DNA from: Chrysemys picta bellii
Taxonomy: Eukaryota; Chordata; Testudines; Emydidae
Assembly: GCF_011386835.1 (NCBI RefSeq)
Contig: NW_027053046.1
Location: 1 to 64,000, forward strand
Direction of reading: 5' to 3'
Length of the DNA stretch: 64,000 nucleotides
Shown piece by piece: positions 34,247-47,205 of the stretch (positions are counted from its first letter, which is position 1; each line of letters opens with the position of its first letter). The position numbers and the translations under genes are program-made. The notes beneath the pieces are model-generated. The model saw nothing but the letters and a program-made list of their open reading frames with translations. It was not told the origin of the DNA and made no database searches.

Positions 34247-35756
34247 GCCAGGGGGCTCCATTTCCCCTTCCACTAGCTCCCCATTTACAGTGAGCCAGAG
34301 CAGTACCTGCAGCAGGGAGCGGGAGTTGCTGATGGCCTCAGAGGCACAGCCCCTGCAGTGTCTCAGGAATCTGGCGCAAGTGCCGGATGATGCGGAGCTG
34401 GTGCATCACTTTTGGCCGTGACGTCCTCCTGCTGCAAGGGAACGAGAACCTGTCAGAGACTCAAACGCCCCGAGGAATCAGCGGGAATTAAGGGCACCTG
34501 GAACCAGCATTACTTCCACCCATCGCCTGCCCACCACTGAGGGATAAATTCACCTCCTGAACCCCAGAATGGAGTCTTCTTGTCCTTTCTAGTAACCTCC
34601 AGTGCCAAATCCCCTCCTTGAAGGGTGAGCTGCTGCTACCTCCCTCTCAGTGCCCTTGACAGATGTTCCACCACCAAACCACAGCTCAAGTTATCAGAAC
34701 CCTCTTCTCCACCCCCACCCAGGTTGGCCAGGGAGGCAGCTCTAGCAGGGGTGGCAGGAGGGATTCTGCCAGCAGTGAAGTGGGTTCCGGGGAGGTTGAG
34801 ATCTTGCCCCAAGTCATCCCAGACACCAATGCTAATCCACACGATGGCAGCATCTAGTGTCAGTGGAGTCCAAGCACTATTTCAACCACACAGGTTTGGA
34901 TGAACTCCCCACAAAGGGAGGTGAAGAGCACCCCCAGCAACACACAAACACACACACACACACAAACCACTCCCGGTGGTGGGAGGGGAACAGGAGAAAG
35001 GACAAAAGAAGTAAGAGATGAAGAGAAAGGAAGGAGGGAGGGAGGAAAAGGTAAAATGAAAAGGACAAACACTAATGTCCCCAGTGATTCTACGGGAAAA
35101 AATCACAGGGAGGGAATAAAATTCTGCCACCTTGAACTAGTGTTTTCCATGCTTAGAATTCAGCTGGCACCAGGTGGATCAGACTGAACAGGATACAAAC
35201 CTCTCCGAGGCACTTACTTTCCTCAAAGAGAGACCTCAAGGAGGAGACTTGCTGAAGCAAAGCCAGAGGGGTCTCTGAGGTTTCCCTGGCCCTCATGTCA
35301 GCATCTCTCTCGGATGTCAGCATCTCTCTCTGAGGTCACCACCTCCCTAACACATTTGACCAATAAGCTGACGTCCTGCAAAAGGCCTTTGTGATGTCAC
35401 TGCCACACCCAACCAAACCCTGAAGTGCTAATGTCCTCCTGCTGGCCTGACACTTTGAAGGTTTGAGCTACTCTGTGTGAATCACCCCACTCAATGGGTC
35501 TTCATTCTAGGAAGCAAGCCGGCTAGACAATAAAACATGAAAGGCTGCTCCCAATGCAACACTCCGTGTTTCCAAAATTACTACACTTTATGGCCAGAAG
35601 AGACCTTTAGAGCATCTAATCTAAGCCCCTGCATATCATGGGCTTCCTGTATAGTACAATAGTTACTTTTTGGGTACAAACATTCCAGAAAGGTATCTAG
35701 TCTAAATTAAATGACATTAAGAGATGGAGAATCCATCACTTTCCCTTTTAGTGAGT
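34247..35756 (+). repeat. Array unit 18 (higher-order copy 2)
   Basis: This 1,510-bp unit is almost identical to unit 14 from about 34550 onward. I noticed GAGGCAGCT here against GAGGCGGCT in unit 14. It has the duplicated GATGTCAGC segment. Confidence 0.92.
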
Positions 35757-36448
35757 GCCAGGGGGCTCCATTTCCCCTTCCACTAGCTCCCCATTTACAG
35801 TGAGCCAGAGCAGTACCTGCAGCAGGGAGCGGGAGTTCCTGAAGGCCTCAGAGGCGCAGCCCCTGCAGTGTCTCAGGCACATGGCGTAAGTGCAGGATGA
35901 TGCGGAGCTGGTGCATCATTTTGGCCGTGACGTCCTCCTGCTGCAAGGGAACGAGAACCTGTCAGAGACTCAAACGCCCCGAGGAATCAGGGGGAATTAA
36001 GGGAACCTGGAACCAGCAGTATTTGCACCCAGCACCTGCCCATCAATGAGAGATGAATTCACCTCCTGAACCCCAAAATGGAGTCTTCTTGTCCTTTCTA
36101 GAAACCTCCAGAGCCAACCCCCCTCCTTGTAGTGTGAGCTCCTGCTACCTCCTGCTCAGTGCCCTTCACAGATATTCCACCTCCAAACCACAGCTCAAGT
36201 CATCAGAACCCTCTTCTCCACCCCGACACAGGTTGGGCTGGGAGGCGGCTCTAACAGGGTGTGCAGGAGGGATTCTGACAGCAGTGAAGTAGGTTGCAGG
36301 GAGGTTGAGATCTTGACCCAAGTCATCCCAGACACTAATGCTAAGTCACACAATGGCAGCATCTACTGTCAGTGGGGTCCAAGCACTATTTCAACCCCAC
36401 AGTTTTGGATCAACTCCCCACAAGGGGAGGAGAAGAGAACCATCAGCA

Positions 36449-36501
<53 letters not shown>

Positions 36502-36684
36502 ACACTCCTGGTGGTGTGAGGGGAACAGGAGAAAGGACAAAAGAAGTAAGAGATTAAGAGAAAGGAAGGAGGGATGGAGGAAAAGGGAAAAGGAAAAGGA
36601 CAAACACTAATGTCCCCAGTGATTCTAGTCTTCATTCAATGACATCAAGAGATGGAGAATCCACCACTTTCCCTTTTAGTGAGT
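35757..36684 (+). repeat. Array unit 19 (short-III class, higher-order copy 2)
   Basis: This is a 928-bp unit and the counterpart of unit 15, 12 bp longer because its CA tract (about 36449-36500) has six more repeats. CACATGGCG here replaces CACGTGGCG of unit 15. Confidence 0.92.
36449..36500 (+). repeat. (CA)n microsatellite, unit 19
   Basis: This is an uninterrupted CA run of about 26 repeats. The matching tract in the otherwise nearly identical unit 15 is about six repeats shorter, the largest difference between the two 5.1-kb copies. Confidence 0.95.
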
Positions 36685-37728
36685 GCCACGGGGTTCCATT
36701 TCCCCTTCCACTAGCACCCCATTTACAGTGAGCCAGAGCAGTACCTGCAGCAGGGAGTGGCAGTTGCTGATGTCCACAGAGGCACAGCCCTTGCAGTGTC
36801 AACTTCCCACAAGGGGAGGTGAAGAGAACCCCCAGCAACACACACAAACACACACACCACTCCTGGTGGTGGGAGGGGAACAAGAGAAAGCAAGGAGGGA
36901 TGGAGAAAAAGGTAAAACGAAAAGGACAAACCCTAATGTCCCCAGTGATTCTACGGCACAAAATCCCAGGTGGGCTATAAAATTCTGCCACCTTGAACTA
37001 GTGTTTTCCATGCCTAGAATTCAGCTGGCACCAGATGGATCAGACTGCAGACTGAGCAGGTTAAAAACCTCTCCAAGGTTCTTACCTTCTCAACAGGCAC
37101 GTCTGTTTTCTAGTAAAATCAATAAAAGGAGAAACTCGAAAGAGGTTCCTCCTCGCACTCACATACTTGAACCCTAATACTCTCTGAGTCCTAAAAAGGG
37201 AGACCTCGAGAAGGAGACTTGCTAAAGCAAAGCCAAAGGGGTCTCTGAGGTTTCCCTGGCCCTGCGCTCCTGTCCTGCCTGGCTGATGTCAGCATCTCTC
37301 TCTCAGGTAACCACCTCCCTAACACCTTTGACCCATAGGCTGAGGTCCAGGATAAGGCCTTTGTGATATCACTGCCACACCCAACCAAACCCTAAAGTGC
37401 TAATGTCCTGCTACTGGCCTGACACTTTGAAGGTTTGAGCTACTCTCTGTGGATCACCCCACTCAATGCATCCTCATTCTAGGAAGCAAGCGGGCTAGAC
37501 AGTAAAACATCAGAGGCTGCTCCCAATGCTACACTCAGTGTTTCCAAAATTAGTAGACTTTATGGTCAGAAGAGACCTTTAGAGCATCTAATCTAACCCG
37601 CTGCATATCATAGGCTTACTGTATAGTACAATAGTTACTCTTTGGGCACACACATTCCAGAAAGGCATCTAGTCTTCATGAAATGACATCAAGAGATGGA
37701 GAATCCACCACTTTCCCTTTTAGTGAGG
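36685..37728 (+). repeat. Array unit 20 (short-II class, higher-order copy 2)
   Basis: This is a 1,044-bp unit and the counterpart of unit 16. I saw no difference between the two by eye. Confidence 0.92.
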
Positions 37729-39354
37729 GCCAGGGGGCTCCATTTCCCCTTCCACTAGCTCCCCATTTACAGTGAGCCAGAGCAGTACCTGCAGCAGGGA
37801 GCAGGAGTTGCTGAAGGCCTCAGAGGAACAGCCCCTGCAGTGTCTCAGGCACCTGGCGCAAGTGCCGGATGATACGGAGCTGGTGCATCACTTTGGCCGT
37901 GACGTCCTCCTGCTGCAAGGGAACGAGAACCTGTCAGAGACTCAAAGGCCCCGAGGAATCAGGGGGAATTAAGGGCACCTGGAACCAGCAGTATTTCCAC
38001 CCACCACCTGCCCACCGCTGAGGGATGAATTCACCTCCTGAACCCCAGAATGGAGTCTTCTTGTCCTTTCTAGTATCCTCCAGTGCCAACCCCCCTCCTT
38101 GTAGGATTAGCTCCTGCTACCTCCCCCTCAGTGTTCTTCACAGCTGTTCCACCTCCAAACCAAACCTCAAGTTATCAGAACCCTCTTCTGCACCCCCAAC
38201 CAGGTTGGGCATCGAGGCGGCTCTAGCGGGGGGGCAGGAGGGATTCTGCCAGAAGTGAAGTGGGTTGAGGGGAGGTTGAGATCTTGCCCCAAGTCATCCC
38301 AGACACTAATGCTAAGCCAAAGGATGGCAGCATCTAGTGTCAGTGGAGTCCAAGCACTATTTCAACCATACAGTTTTGGATGAACTCCCCACAAGGGGAG
38401 GTGAAGAGCACCCCCAGCAAAACACACACAAACACACACACACACACACACACACCACTCCTGGTGGTGAAAGGGGAACAGGAGAAAGGACAAAAGAAGT
38501 AAGAGATGAAGAGAAAGGAAGGAGGGATGGAGGAAAAGGTAAAACGAAAAGGACAAACCCTAATGTCCCCAGTGATTCTACGGGACAAAATCCCAGAGAG
38601 GGAATAAAATTCTGCCATCTTAAACTACTGTTTTCCATGCCTAGAATTCAGCTGGCACCAGATGGATCAGACTGAGCAGGTTCCAAAACCTCTTGGAGGC
38701 TCTTACTTTCTAAACAGGGATGTCTGTTTTCTAGTAAAATCAGTCAAAGGAAAGGAGAAACCTCGAAAGAGGCTCCTGCTCACACTCACATACGTCAACC
38801 CTAACACTCTCTCAGTCCTCAAAGAGAGACCTCGAGAAGGAGACTTGCTGAAGCAAAGCCACAGGGGTCTCTGAGGTTTCCCTGGCCCTGTGCTCCTGTC
38901 CTCCCAGGCTGATGTCAGCATCTCTCTCGGAGGTCACCACCTCCCTAACACCTTTGACCAATAGGCTGACGTCCTGCAAAAGGCCTTTGTGATATCACTG
39001 CCACACCCACCCTTCCCCGGAAGTGCTAATGTCCTGCTGCTGGCCTGACACTTTGAAGGTTTCAGCTACTCTCTGTGGATCACCCCACTCAATGCCTGTT
39101 CATTCTAGGAAGCAAGCCGGCTAGATGGTAAAACATCAGAGGCTGCTCCCAATGCTACACTCAGTGTTTCCAAAATTAGGGGACTTTATGGCCAGAAGAG
39201 ACCTTTAGAGCATCTCATCTAACCCCTTGAAAACCATAGGCTTGCTGTATAGTACAATAGTTACTTTTTGGGCACACACATTGCAGAAAGGCATCTAGTC
39301 TTCCTTCAATGACATCAAGAGATGGAGAATCCACCACTTTCCCTTTTAGTGAGG
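37729..39354 (+). repeat. Array unit 21 (full type, higher-order copy 2)
   Basis: This is a 1,626-bp unit and the counterpart of unit 17, with the same interrupted CA tract. I saw no clear difference by eye. Confidence 0.92.
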
Positions 39355-40864
39355 GCCAGGGGGCTCCATTTCCCCTTCCACTAGCTCCCCATTTACAGTG
39401 AGCCAGAGCAGTACCTGCAGCAGGGAGCGGGAGTTGCTGATGGCCTCAGAGGCACAGCCCCTGCAGTGTCTCAGGAATCTGGCGCAAGTGCCGGATGATG
39501 CGGAGCTGGTCCATCACTTTTGGCCGTGACGTCCTCCTGCTGCAAGGGAACGAGAACCTGTCAGAGACTCAAACGCCCCGAGGAATCAGCGGGAATTAAG
39601 GGCACCTGGAACCAGCATTACTTCCACCCATCGCCTGCCCACCACTGAGGGATAAATTCACCTCCTGAACCCCAGAATGGAGTCTTCTTGTCCTTTCTAG
39701 TAACCTCCAGTGCCAAATCCCCTCCTTGAAGGGTGAGCTGCTGCTACCTCCCTCTCAGTGCCCTTGACAGATGTTCCACCACCAAACCACAGCTCAAGTT
39801 ATCAGAACCCTCTTCTCCACCCCCACCCAGGTTGGCCAGGGAGGCAGCTCTAGCAGGGGTGGCAGGAGGGATTCTGCCAGCAGTGAAGTGGTTTCCGGGG
39901 AGGTTGAGATCTTGCCCCAAATCATCCCAGCCACCAATGCTAATCCACACGATGGCAGCATCTAGTGTCAGTGGAGTCCAAGCACTATTTCAACCACACA
40001 GGTTTGGATGAACTCCCCACAAAGGGAGGTGAAGAGCACCCCCAGCAACACACAAACACACACAGACACACAAACCACTCCCGGTGGTGGGAGGGGAACA
40101 GGAGAAAGGACAAAAGAAGTAAGAGATGAAGAGAAAGGAAGGAGGGAGGGAGGAAAAGGTAAAATGAAAAGGACAAACACTAATGTCCCCAGTGATTCTA
40201 CGGGACAAAATCACAGGGAGGGAATAAAATTCTGCCACCTTGAACTAGTGTTTTCCATGCTTAGAATTCAGCTGGTACCAGGTGGATCAGACTGAACAGG
40301 ATACAAACCTCTCCGAGGCACTTACTTTCCTCAAAGAGAGACCTCAAGGAGGAGACTTGCTGAAGCAAAGCCAGAGGGGTCTCTGAGGTTTCCCTGGCCC
40401 TCATGTCAGCATCTCTCTCTGATGTCAGCATCTCTCTCTGAGGTCACCACCTCCCTAACACATTTGACCAATAAGCTGACGTCCTGCAAATGGCCTTTGT
40501 GGTGTCACTGCCACACCCAACCAAACCCTGAAGTGCTAATGTCCTCCTGCTGGCCTGACACTTTGAAGGTTTGAGCTACTCTGTGTGAATCACCCCACTC
40601 AATGGGTCTTCATTCTAGGAAGCAAGCCGGCTAGACAATAAAACATCAGAGGCTGCTCCCAATGCTACACTCACCGTTTCCAAAATTACTACACTTTATG
40701 GCCAGAAGAGACCTTTAGAGCATCTCATCTAAGCCCCTGCATATCATGGGCTTCCTGTATAGTACAATAGTTACTTTTTGGGCACAAACATTCCAGAAAG
40801 GTATCTAGTCTAAATTAAATGACATTAAGAGATGGAGAATCCATCACTTTCCCTTTTAGTGAGT
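39355..40864 (+). repeat. Array unit 22 (start of partial third higher-order copy)
   Basis: This 1,510-bp unit is of the unit 14/18 type but with more differences: GTGGTTTCCGG, CAGCCACCAATG, a GA interruption in the CA tract and GGTGTCACTG. It passes into unit 23, which carries a PLE terminal repeat instead of the short-III joint. Confidence 0.9.
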
Positions 40865-41689
40865 GCCAGGGGGCTCCATTTCCCCTTCCACTAGCTCCCC
40901 ATTTACAGTGAGCCAGAGCAGTACCTGCAGCAGGGAGCGGGAGTTCCTGAAGGCCTCAGAGGCGCAGCCCCTGCAGTGTCTCAGGCACGTGGCGTAAGTG
41001 CAGGATGATGCGGAGCTGGTGCATCATTTTGGCCGTGACGTCCTCCTGCTGCAAGGGAACGAGAACCTGTCAGAGACTCAAACGCCCCGAGGAATCAGGG
41101 GGAATTAAGGGAACCTGGAACCAGCAGTATTTCCACCCAGCACCTGCCCATCAATGAGAGATGAATTCACCTCCTGAACCCCAAAATGGAGTCTTCTTGT
41201 CCTTTCTAGAAACCTCCAGAGCCAACCCCCCTCCTTGTAGGGTGAGCTCCTGCTACCTCCTGCTCAGTGCCCTTCACAGATATTCCACCTCCAAACCACA
41301 GCTCAAGTCATCCGAACCCTCTTCTCCACCCCGACACAGGTTGGGCTGGGAGGCGGCTCTAACAGGGTGTGCAGGAGGGATTCTGACAGCAGTGAAGTGG
41401 GTTGCAGGGAGGTTGAGATCTTGACCCAAGTCATCCCAGACACTAATGCTAAGTCACACAATGGCAGCATCTACTGTCAGTGGGGTCCAAGCACTATTTC
41501 AACCCCACAGTTTTGGATCAACTCCCCACAAGGGGAGGAGAAGAGAACCATCAGCACCACACACACACACACACCACTCCTGGTGGTGTGAGGGGAACAA
41601 GAGAAAGGACAAAAGAAGTAAGAGATGAAGAGAAAGGAAGGAGGGATGGAGGAAAAGGTAAAAGGAAAAGGACAAACCCTAATGTCCCC

Positions 41690-42167
41690 ATGTCGGACAT
41701 CAGGAATGGTAACATACATAAGCCAGTATGTGAACACTTCAATCTCCCTGGTCATTCTATTACAGATTTAAAAGTCACTATCATTGAACAAAAAAACTTC
41801 AGAAACAGACTTCAAAGAGAAACAGCAGAACTAAAATTCATTTGCAAATTCAACACCATTAATCTGGGCTTGAATAGGGACTGGGAGTGGCTGGCTCACT
41901 ACAGAAGCAGCTTTTCCTCTCCTGGAATTGACACCTCCTCATCTATTATTTGGAGTGGACTACATCCACCCTGATTTTTGAATTGGCCCTGTCAACACTG
42001 GTTCTCCACTTGTGAAGTAACTCCCTGCTCTCCATGTGTCAGTATATAATGCCTGCATCTGTAACTTTCACTCTATGCATCCGAAGAAGTGAGGTTTTTA
42101 CTCACGAAAGCTTATGCCCAAATAAATCTGTTAGTCTTTAAGGTGCCACCAGACTCCTTGTTGTTTT
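41690..42167 (+). mobile_element. Solo PLE terminal repeat, unit 23
   Basis: This 478-bp PLE terminal repeat has the same left and right junctions as the full-length element in unit 11, flanked by CCTAATGTCCCC (41678-41689) and CCTAATATCCCC (42168-42179). It holds the last GIY-YIG codons (stop at 41972-41974) and the 3' UTR. One coding change is visible: ATTTGGAGTGG versus ATTGGGAGTGG in unit 11. It is the state expected after recombination between the two repeats of a full-length insertion. Confidence 0.9.
42077..42117 (+). ncRNA. Hammerhead-like motif, unit 23
   Basis: Same sequence and same core substitution as the motif at 22661-22701. Confidence 0.42.
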
Positions 42168-43647
42168 CCTAATATCCCCAGTGATTCTACGGGACAAAAT
42201 CCCAGGGAGGGAATAAAATTCTGCCACCTTAAACTAGTGTTTTCCATGCCTAGAATTCAGATGGCACCAGGTGGATCAGACTGAACAGTTTACAAACCTC
42301 TCCGAGGCACTTACTTTCTCAACAGGGACTTCTGTTTTCTAGTAAAATGGGTAAAAGGAAAGGAGAAAACTCGAAAGAGGCTCCTGCTCACACTCACATA
42401 TGTGAACCCTAATACTCTCTCAGTCCTCAAAGAGAGCTCGAGAAGGAGACTTGCTGAAGCAAAGCCACAGGGGTCTCTGAGGTTTCCCTGGCCCTGCGCC
42501 CCTGTTTTGCCTGGCTGATGTGAGCATCTCTCTCTGAGGTCACCACCGCCCTAACAACTTTGACCAATAGGCTGAGCTCCTGCAAAAGGCCTTTGTGATG
42601 TCACTGCCACACCCACCCATCCCCTGAAGTGCTAATGTCCTGCTGCTGGCCTGACACATTGAAGGTTTCAGCTACTCTCTGTGGATCACCCCACTCAATG
42701 CGTCTTCATTCTAGGAAGCAAGCCGGTTAGACAGTAAAACATTAGAGGCTGCTCCCAATGCTACACTCCGTGTTTCCAAAATTAATACACTTTATGGCCA
42801 GAAGAGACCTTTAGAGCATCTCATCTAACCCCCTGCATATCATAGGCTTCCTGTATAGGACAATAGTTACTTCTTGGGCACAAACATTCCAGAAAGGCAT
42901 CTAGTTTCATTCAATGACTTCAAGAGATGGAGAATCCACCACTTTCCCTTTCACTGAGTGCCAGGGGGCTCCATTTCCCCTTCCACTAGCTCCCCATTTA
43001 CAGTGAGCCAGAGCAGTACCTGCAACAGGGAGCGGGAGTTGCTGAAGGCCTCAGAGGCACAACCCCTGCAGTGTCTCTGGCACCTGGCGCAAGTGATGGA
43101 TGATGCGGAGCTGGTGCCTCACTTTGGCCGTGACGCCCTCCTGCTGCAAGGGAATGAGAACCAGTCAGACTCAAACGCCCCGAGGAATCAGGGGGAATTA
43201 AGGGCACCTGGAACCAGCAGTATTTCCACTCAGCACCTGCCCAACACTGAGGGATAAATTCACCTCCTGAAACCCAGAATGGAGTCTTCTTGTCCTTTCT
43301 AGTAACCTCCAGTGCCAATCCCCCTCCTTCTAGGGTGAGCTCCTGCTACCTCCCCCTCAGTGTCCTTGACAGCTGTTCCACCTCCAAACCACAGCTTAAG
43401 TCATCAGAAACCTCTTCTAGACCCCCACCAAGGTTGGGCTGGGAGGCGGGTCTAGCAGTGGGGGCAGGAGGGATTCTGGCAGCAGTGAAGTGGGTTGCGG
43501 GGAGGTTGAGATCTTGCCCAAGTCATCCGAGACACTAACGCTAAGCCACAGGATGGCAGCATCTAGTGTCTGTGGAGTCCAAGCACTATTTCAACCCCAC
43601 AGTTTTGGATCAATTTCCCACAAGGGGAGGTGAAGAGCACCCCCAGC

Positions 43648-43689
<42 letters not shown>

Positions 43690-44088
43690 ACTCCTGGTGG
43701 TGGCAGGTGAACAGGAGAAAGGACAAAAGAAGTAAGAGATGAAGAGAAAGGAAGGAGGGATGGAGGAAAAGGTAAAACGAAAATGACAAACACTAATGTC
43801 CCCTGTGATTCTACGGGACAAAATCCCACAGAGGGAATAAAATTCTGCCACCTTAACCTAGTGTTTTCCATGCCTAGAATTCAGCTGGCACCAGATGGAT
43901 CAGACTGAGCAGGTTCCAAAACCTCTTGGAGCCTCTTACCTTCTAAATAGGGACGTCTGTTTTCTAGTAAAATCCGTCAAAGGAAAGGAGAAAACTCCAA
44001 AGAGGCTCCTGCTCGCACTCACACATGTGAACACTAATACTCTCTCAGTCTTCAAAGAGAGACCTCGAGAAGGAGACTTGCTGAAGCA

Positions 44089-44436
44089 ATAACAGACACT
44101 TGGTGGGATAACTCACATGACTGGAGTACTGTCATGGATGGATATAAACTGTTCAGGAAGGACAGGCAGGGCAGAAAAGGTGGGGGAGTTGCATTGTATG
44201 TAAGAGAGGAGTATGAGTGCTCAGAGGTCCGGTATGAAACTGTAGAAAAACCTGAGAGTCTCTGGATAAAGTTGAGAAGTGTGAGCAACAAGGGGGATGT
44301 CACGGTTGGAGTCTGGTATAGACCACCAGACCAGGGGGATGAGGTGGACGAGGCTTTCTTCTGGCAACTAGCAGAAGTTGCTAGATCGCAGGCCCTGGTT
44401 CTCATGGGAGACTTTAATCACCCTGATATCTGCTAG
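44089..44436 (+). pseudogene. CR1-A copy 2 endonuclease fragment
   Basis: The frame is open from the left junction. It starts ITDTWWDN, where CR1 has ITETWW, so the catalytic Glu is Asp; the codon lies only a few bases from the junction. GGGVALYV, GVWYRPPDQ and LMGDFNHPDIC follow. It stops at TAG (44434-44436), at the Trp normally following IC. A one-base TGG-to-TAG change is the simplest cause, since the same frame continues beyond. The N-terminal endonuclease residues are missing. Confidence 0.88.
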
Positions 44437-46353
44437 GAGAGCAATACAGCGGTGCACAGACAATCCAGGAAGTTTTTGGAAAGTGTAGGGCACAATTTCC
44501 TGGTGCAAGCGCTGGAGGAACCAACTAGGGGCAGAGCTTTTCTCAACCTGCTGCTCACAAACAGGGAAGAATTAGTAGGGGAAGCAAAAGTGGATGGGAA
44601 CCTGGGAGGCAGTGACCATGAGATGGTCGAGTTCAGGATCCTGACACAAGGAAGAAAGGAGAGCAGCAGAATACGGACCCTGGACTTCAGAAAAGCAGAC
44701 TTTGACTCCCTCAGGGAACAGATGGGCAGGATCCCCTGGGAGAATAACATGAAGGGCAAAGGGGTCCAGGAGAGCTGGCTGTATTTTAAAGAATCCTTAT
44801 TGCGGTTGCAGGAACAAACCATCCCGATGTGTAGAAAGAATAGTAAATATGGCAGGCGACCAGCTTGGCTAAACAGTGAAATCCTTGCTGATCTTAAACG
44901 CAAAAAAGAAGCTTACAAGAAGTGGAAGATTGGACAAATGACCAGGGAGGAGTATAAAAATATTGCTCAGGCATGCAGGAGTGAAATCAGGAAGGCCAAA
45001 TCACACTTGGAGTTGCAGCTAGCAAGAGATGTTAAGAGTAACAAGAAGGGTTTCTTCAGGTATGTTAGCAACAAGAAGAAAGTCAAGGAAAGTGTGGGCC
45101 CCTTACTGAATGAGGGAGGCAACCTAGTGACTGAGGATGTGGAAAAAGCTAATGTACTCAATGCTTTTTTTGCCTCTGTCTTCACAAACAAGGTCAGCTC
45201 CCAGACTGCTGCACTGGGCAGCACAATATGGGGAGAAGGTGACCAGCCCTCTGTGGAGAAAGAAGTGGTTCGGGACTATTTAGAAAAACTGGACGTGCAC
45301 AACTCCATGGGGCTGGATGCGCTGCATCCGAGGGTGCTAAAGGACTTGGCGGATGAGATTGCACAGCCATTAGCCATTATTTTTGAAAACTCATGGCGAT
45401 CGAGGGAGGTCCCGGATGACTGGAAAAAGGCTAATGTAGTGCCCATCTTTAAAAAAGGGAAGGAGGAGGATCCGGGGAACTACAGGCCAGTCAGCCTCAC
45501 CTCAGTCCCTGGAAAAATCATGGAGCAGGTCCTCAAGGAATCAATTATGAAACACTTAGAGGAGAGGAAAGTGATCAGGAACAGTCAGCATGGATTCACC
45601 AAGGGGAAGTCGTGCCTGACTAACCTAATTGCCTTCTATGATGAGATAACTGGCTCTGTGGATGAGGGGAAAGCAGTGGATGTGTTATTCCTTGACTTTA
45701 GCAAAGCTTTTGATACGCTCTCCCACAGTATTCTTGCCACCAAGTTAAAGAAGTATGGGATGGATGAATGGACTGTAAGGTGGATAGAAAGCTGGCTGGA
45801 TCGTCGGGCTCAACGGGTAGTGATCAATGGCTCCATGTCTAGTTGGCAGCCGGTTTCAAGCGGAGTAGTGCCCCAAGGGTCGGTCCTGGGGCCGGTTTTG
45901 TTTAATATCTTTATTAATGATCTGGAGGATGGTGTGGACTGCACTCTCAGCAAGTTTGCAGATGACACTAAACTAGGAGGCGTGGTAGATACGCTAGAGG
46001 GTAGGGATCGGATACAGAGGGACCTAGACAAATTAGAGGATTGGGCCAAAAAAAACCTGATGAAGTTCAACAAGGACAAGTGCAGAGTCCTGCACTTAGG
46101 ACGGAAGAATCCCATGCACTGCTACAGACTAGGGACCGAATGGCTAGGTAGCAGTTCTGCAGAAAAGGACCTAGGGGTCACAGTGGACGAGAAGCTGGAT
46201 ATGAGTCAACAGTGTGCTCTTGTTGCCAAGAAGGCTAACGGCATTTTGGGCTGTATAAGTAGGGGCATTGCCAGCAGATCGAGGAACGTGATCGTTCCCC
46301 TTTATTCGACATTGGTGAGGCCTCATCTGGAATACTGTGTCCAGTTTTGGGCC
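44437..46353 (+). pseudogene. CR1-A copy 2 endonuclease end and RT
   Basis: This continues the same frame (first Met at 44452). It contains the endonuclease end with GSDHEMVEF, the linker, then the [48 protein letters not shown], motif [14 protein letters not shown], motif [17 protein letters not shown] and motif [11 protein letters not shown] (GAT GAC at 45961). Motif B has one extra Val codon compared with the usual SGVPQGS, an in-frame three-base insertion shared with copy 3. The C-terminal region is cut off at QFWA by the LTR, and the frame ends in LTR sequence at 46410. Confidence 0.9.
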
Positions 46354-46796
46354 TGTGGAAGCAGAGAAAGAGCTCACAGGAAGGGGATGCAATGCATGAC
46401 AGTTCGTTAGCAAGAGTTAGGCTAACTGTAACCCTAATAACGCGAGATTTGTAGAAGCGAGGAATGTGTGAGGCGGGTGAGAAAGAACTGTGTAAGAAGT
46501 CATTATGACCTGGTATAGATAAGGTGTAGAAGACCTTGTGTAGATAAGGTATAGAAAATATTGTATGTTGGCAAGAGTCAAAACAAGTGAAGAAATGAGA
46601 TATGAAGATGGCCTATGTATAAACAAAACGCAGCTGTCCCTCGTTATTTCTGTAATGAAAGGTATAAATGCTTGCTGTAATTAGTTACCTGGGAGAGACC
46701 TGCTTAGCTCTCTCCCTCTGGGCAATTGTGAGAGTTAATAAAGCATCTGACTTGCTGTACCTAAACAAATAGTGAGAACTCTGTTTTTCTCCGACA
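46354..46796 (+). mobile_element. Solo LTR A, copy 2
   Basis: This is the same 443-bp LTR at the same CR1 position as 438-880, with GGCC on both sides (46350-46353 and 46797-46800). One noted difference is GATATGAAGATGG here against GATATCAAGATGG in copies 1 and 3. Confidence 0.85.
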
Positions 46797-47205
46797 GGCC
46801 CCACACTACAAGAAGGATGTGGAAAAATTGGAAAGAGTCCAGTGGAGAGCAACAAAAATGATTAGGGGTCTGGAGCACATGACTTATGAGGAGAGGCTGA
46901 GGGAACTGGGATTGTTTAGTCTCCAGAAGAGAAGAATGAGGGGGGATTTGATAGCAGCCTTCAACTACCTGAAGGGGGGTTCCAAAGAGGATGGAGCTCG
47001 GTTGTTCTCAGTGGTGGCAGATGACAGAACAAGGAGCAATGGTCTCAAGTTGCAGTGGGGGAGGTCCAGGTTGGATATTAGGAAACACTATTTCACTAGG
47101 AGGGTGGTGAAGCACTGGAATGCGTTAACTAGGGAGGTGGTGGAGTCTCCTTCCTTGGAGGTTTTTAAGGCCCGGCTTGACAAAGCCCTGGCTGGGATGA
47201 TTTAG
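46797..47205 (+). pseudogene. CR1-A copy 2 ORF2 C-terminal segment
   Basis: This is the C-terminal CR1 segment after the LTR, with the same signatures as 881-1289. It reads [10 protein letters not shown] where copy 1 reads [10 protein letters not shown]. The stop is at 47203-47205, and the 3' UTR follows to 47300. Confidence 0.86.

Larger units (their letters stand above)
40865..42959 (+). repeat. Array unit 23 (carries a solo PLE repeat)
   Basis: This unit is like unit 11 on both sides of the PLE site. The left part matches units 15 and 19 until the CA tract, which is short here (about 41558-41573). The right part matches unit 11 after 25696. Confidence 0.9.
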
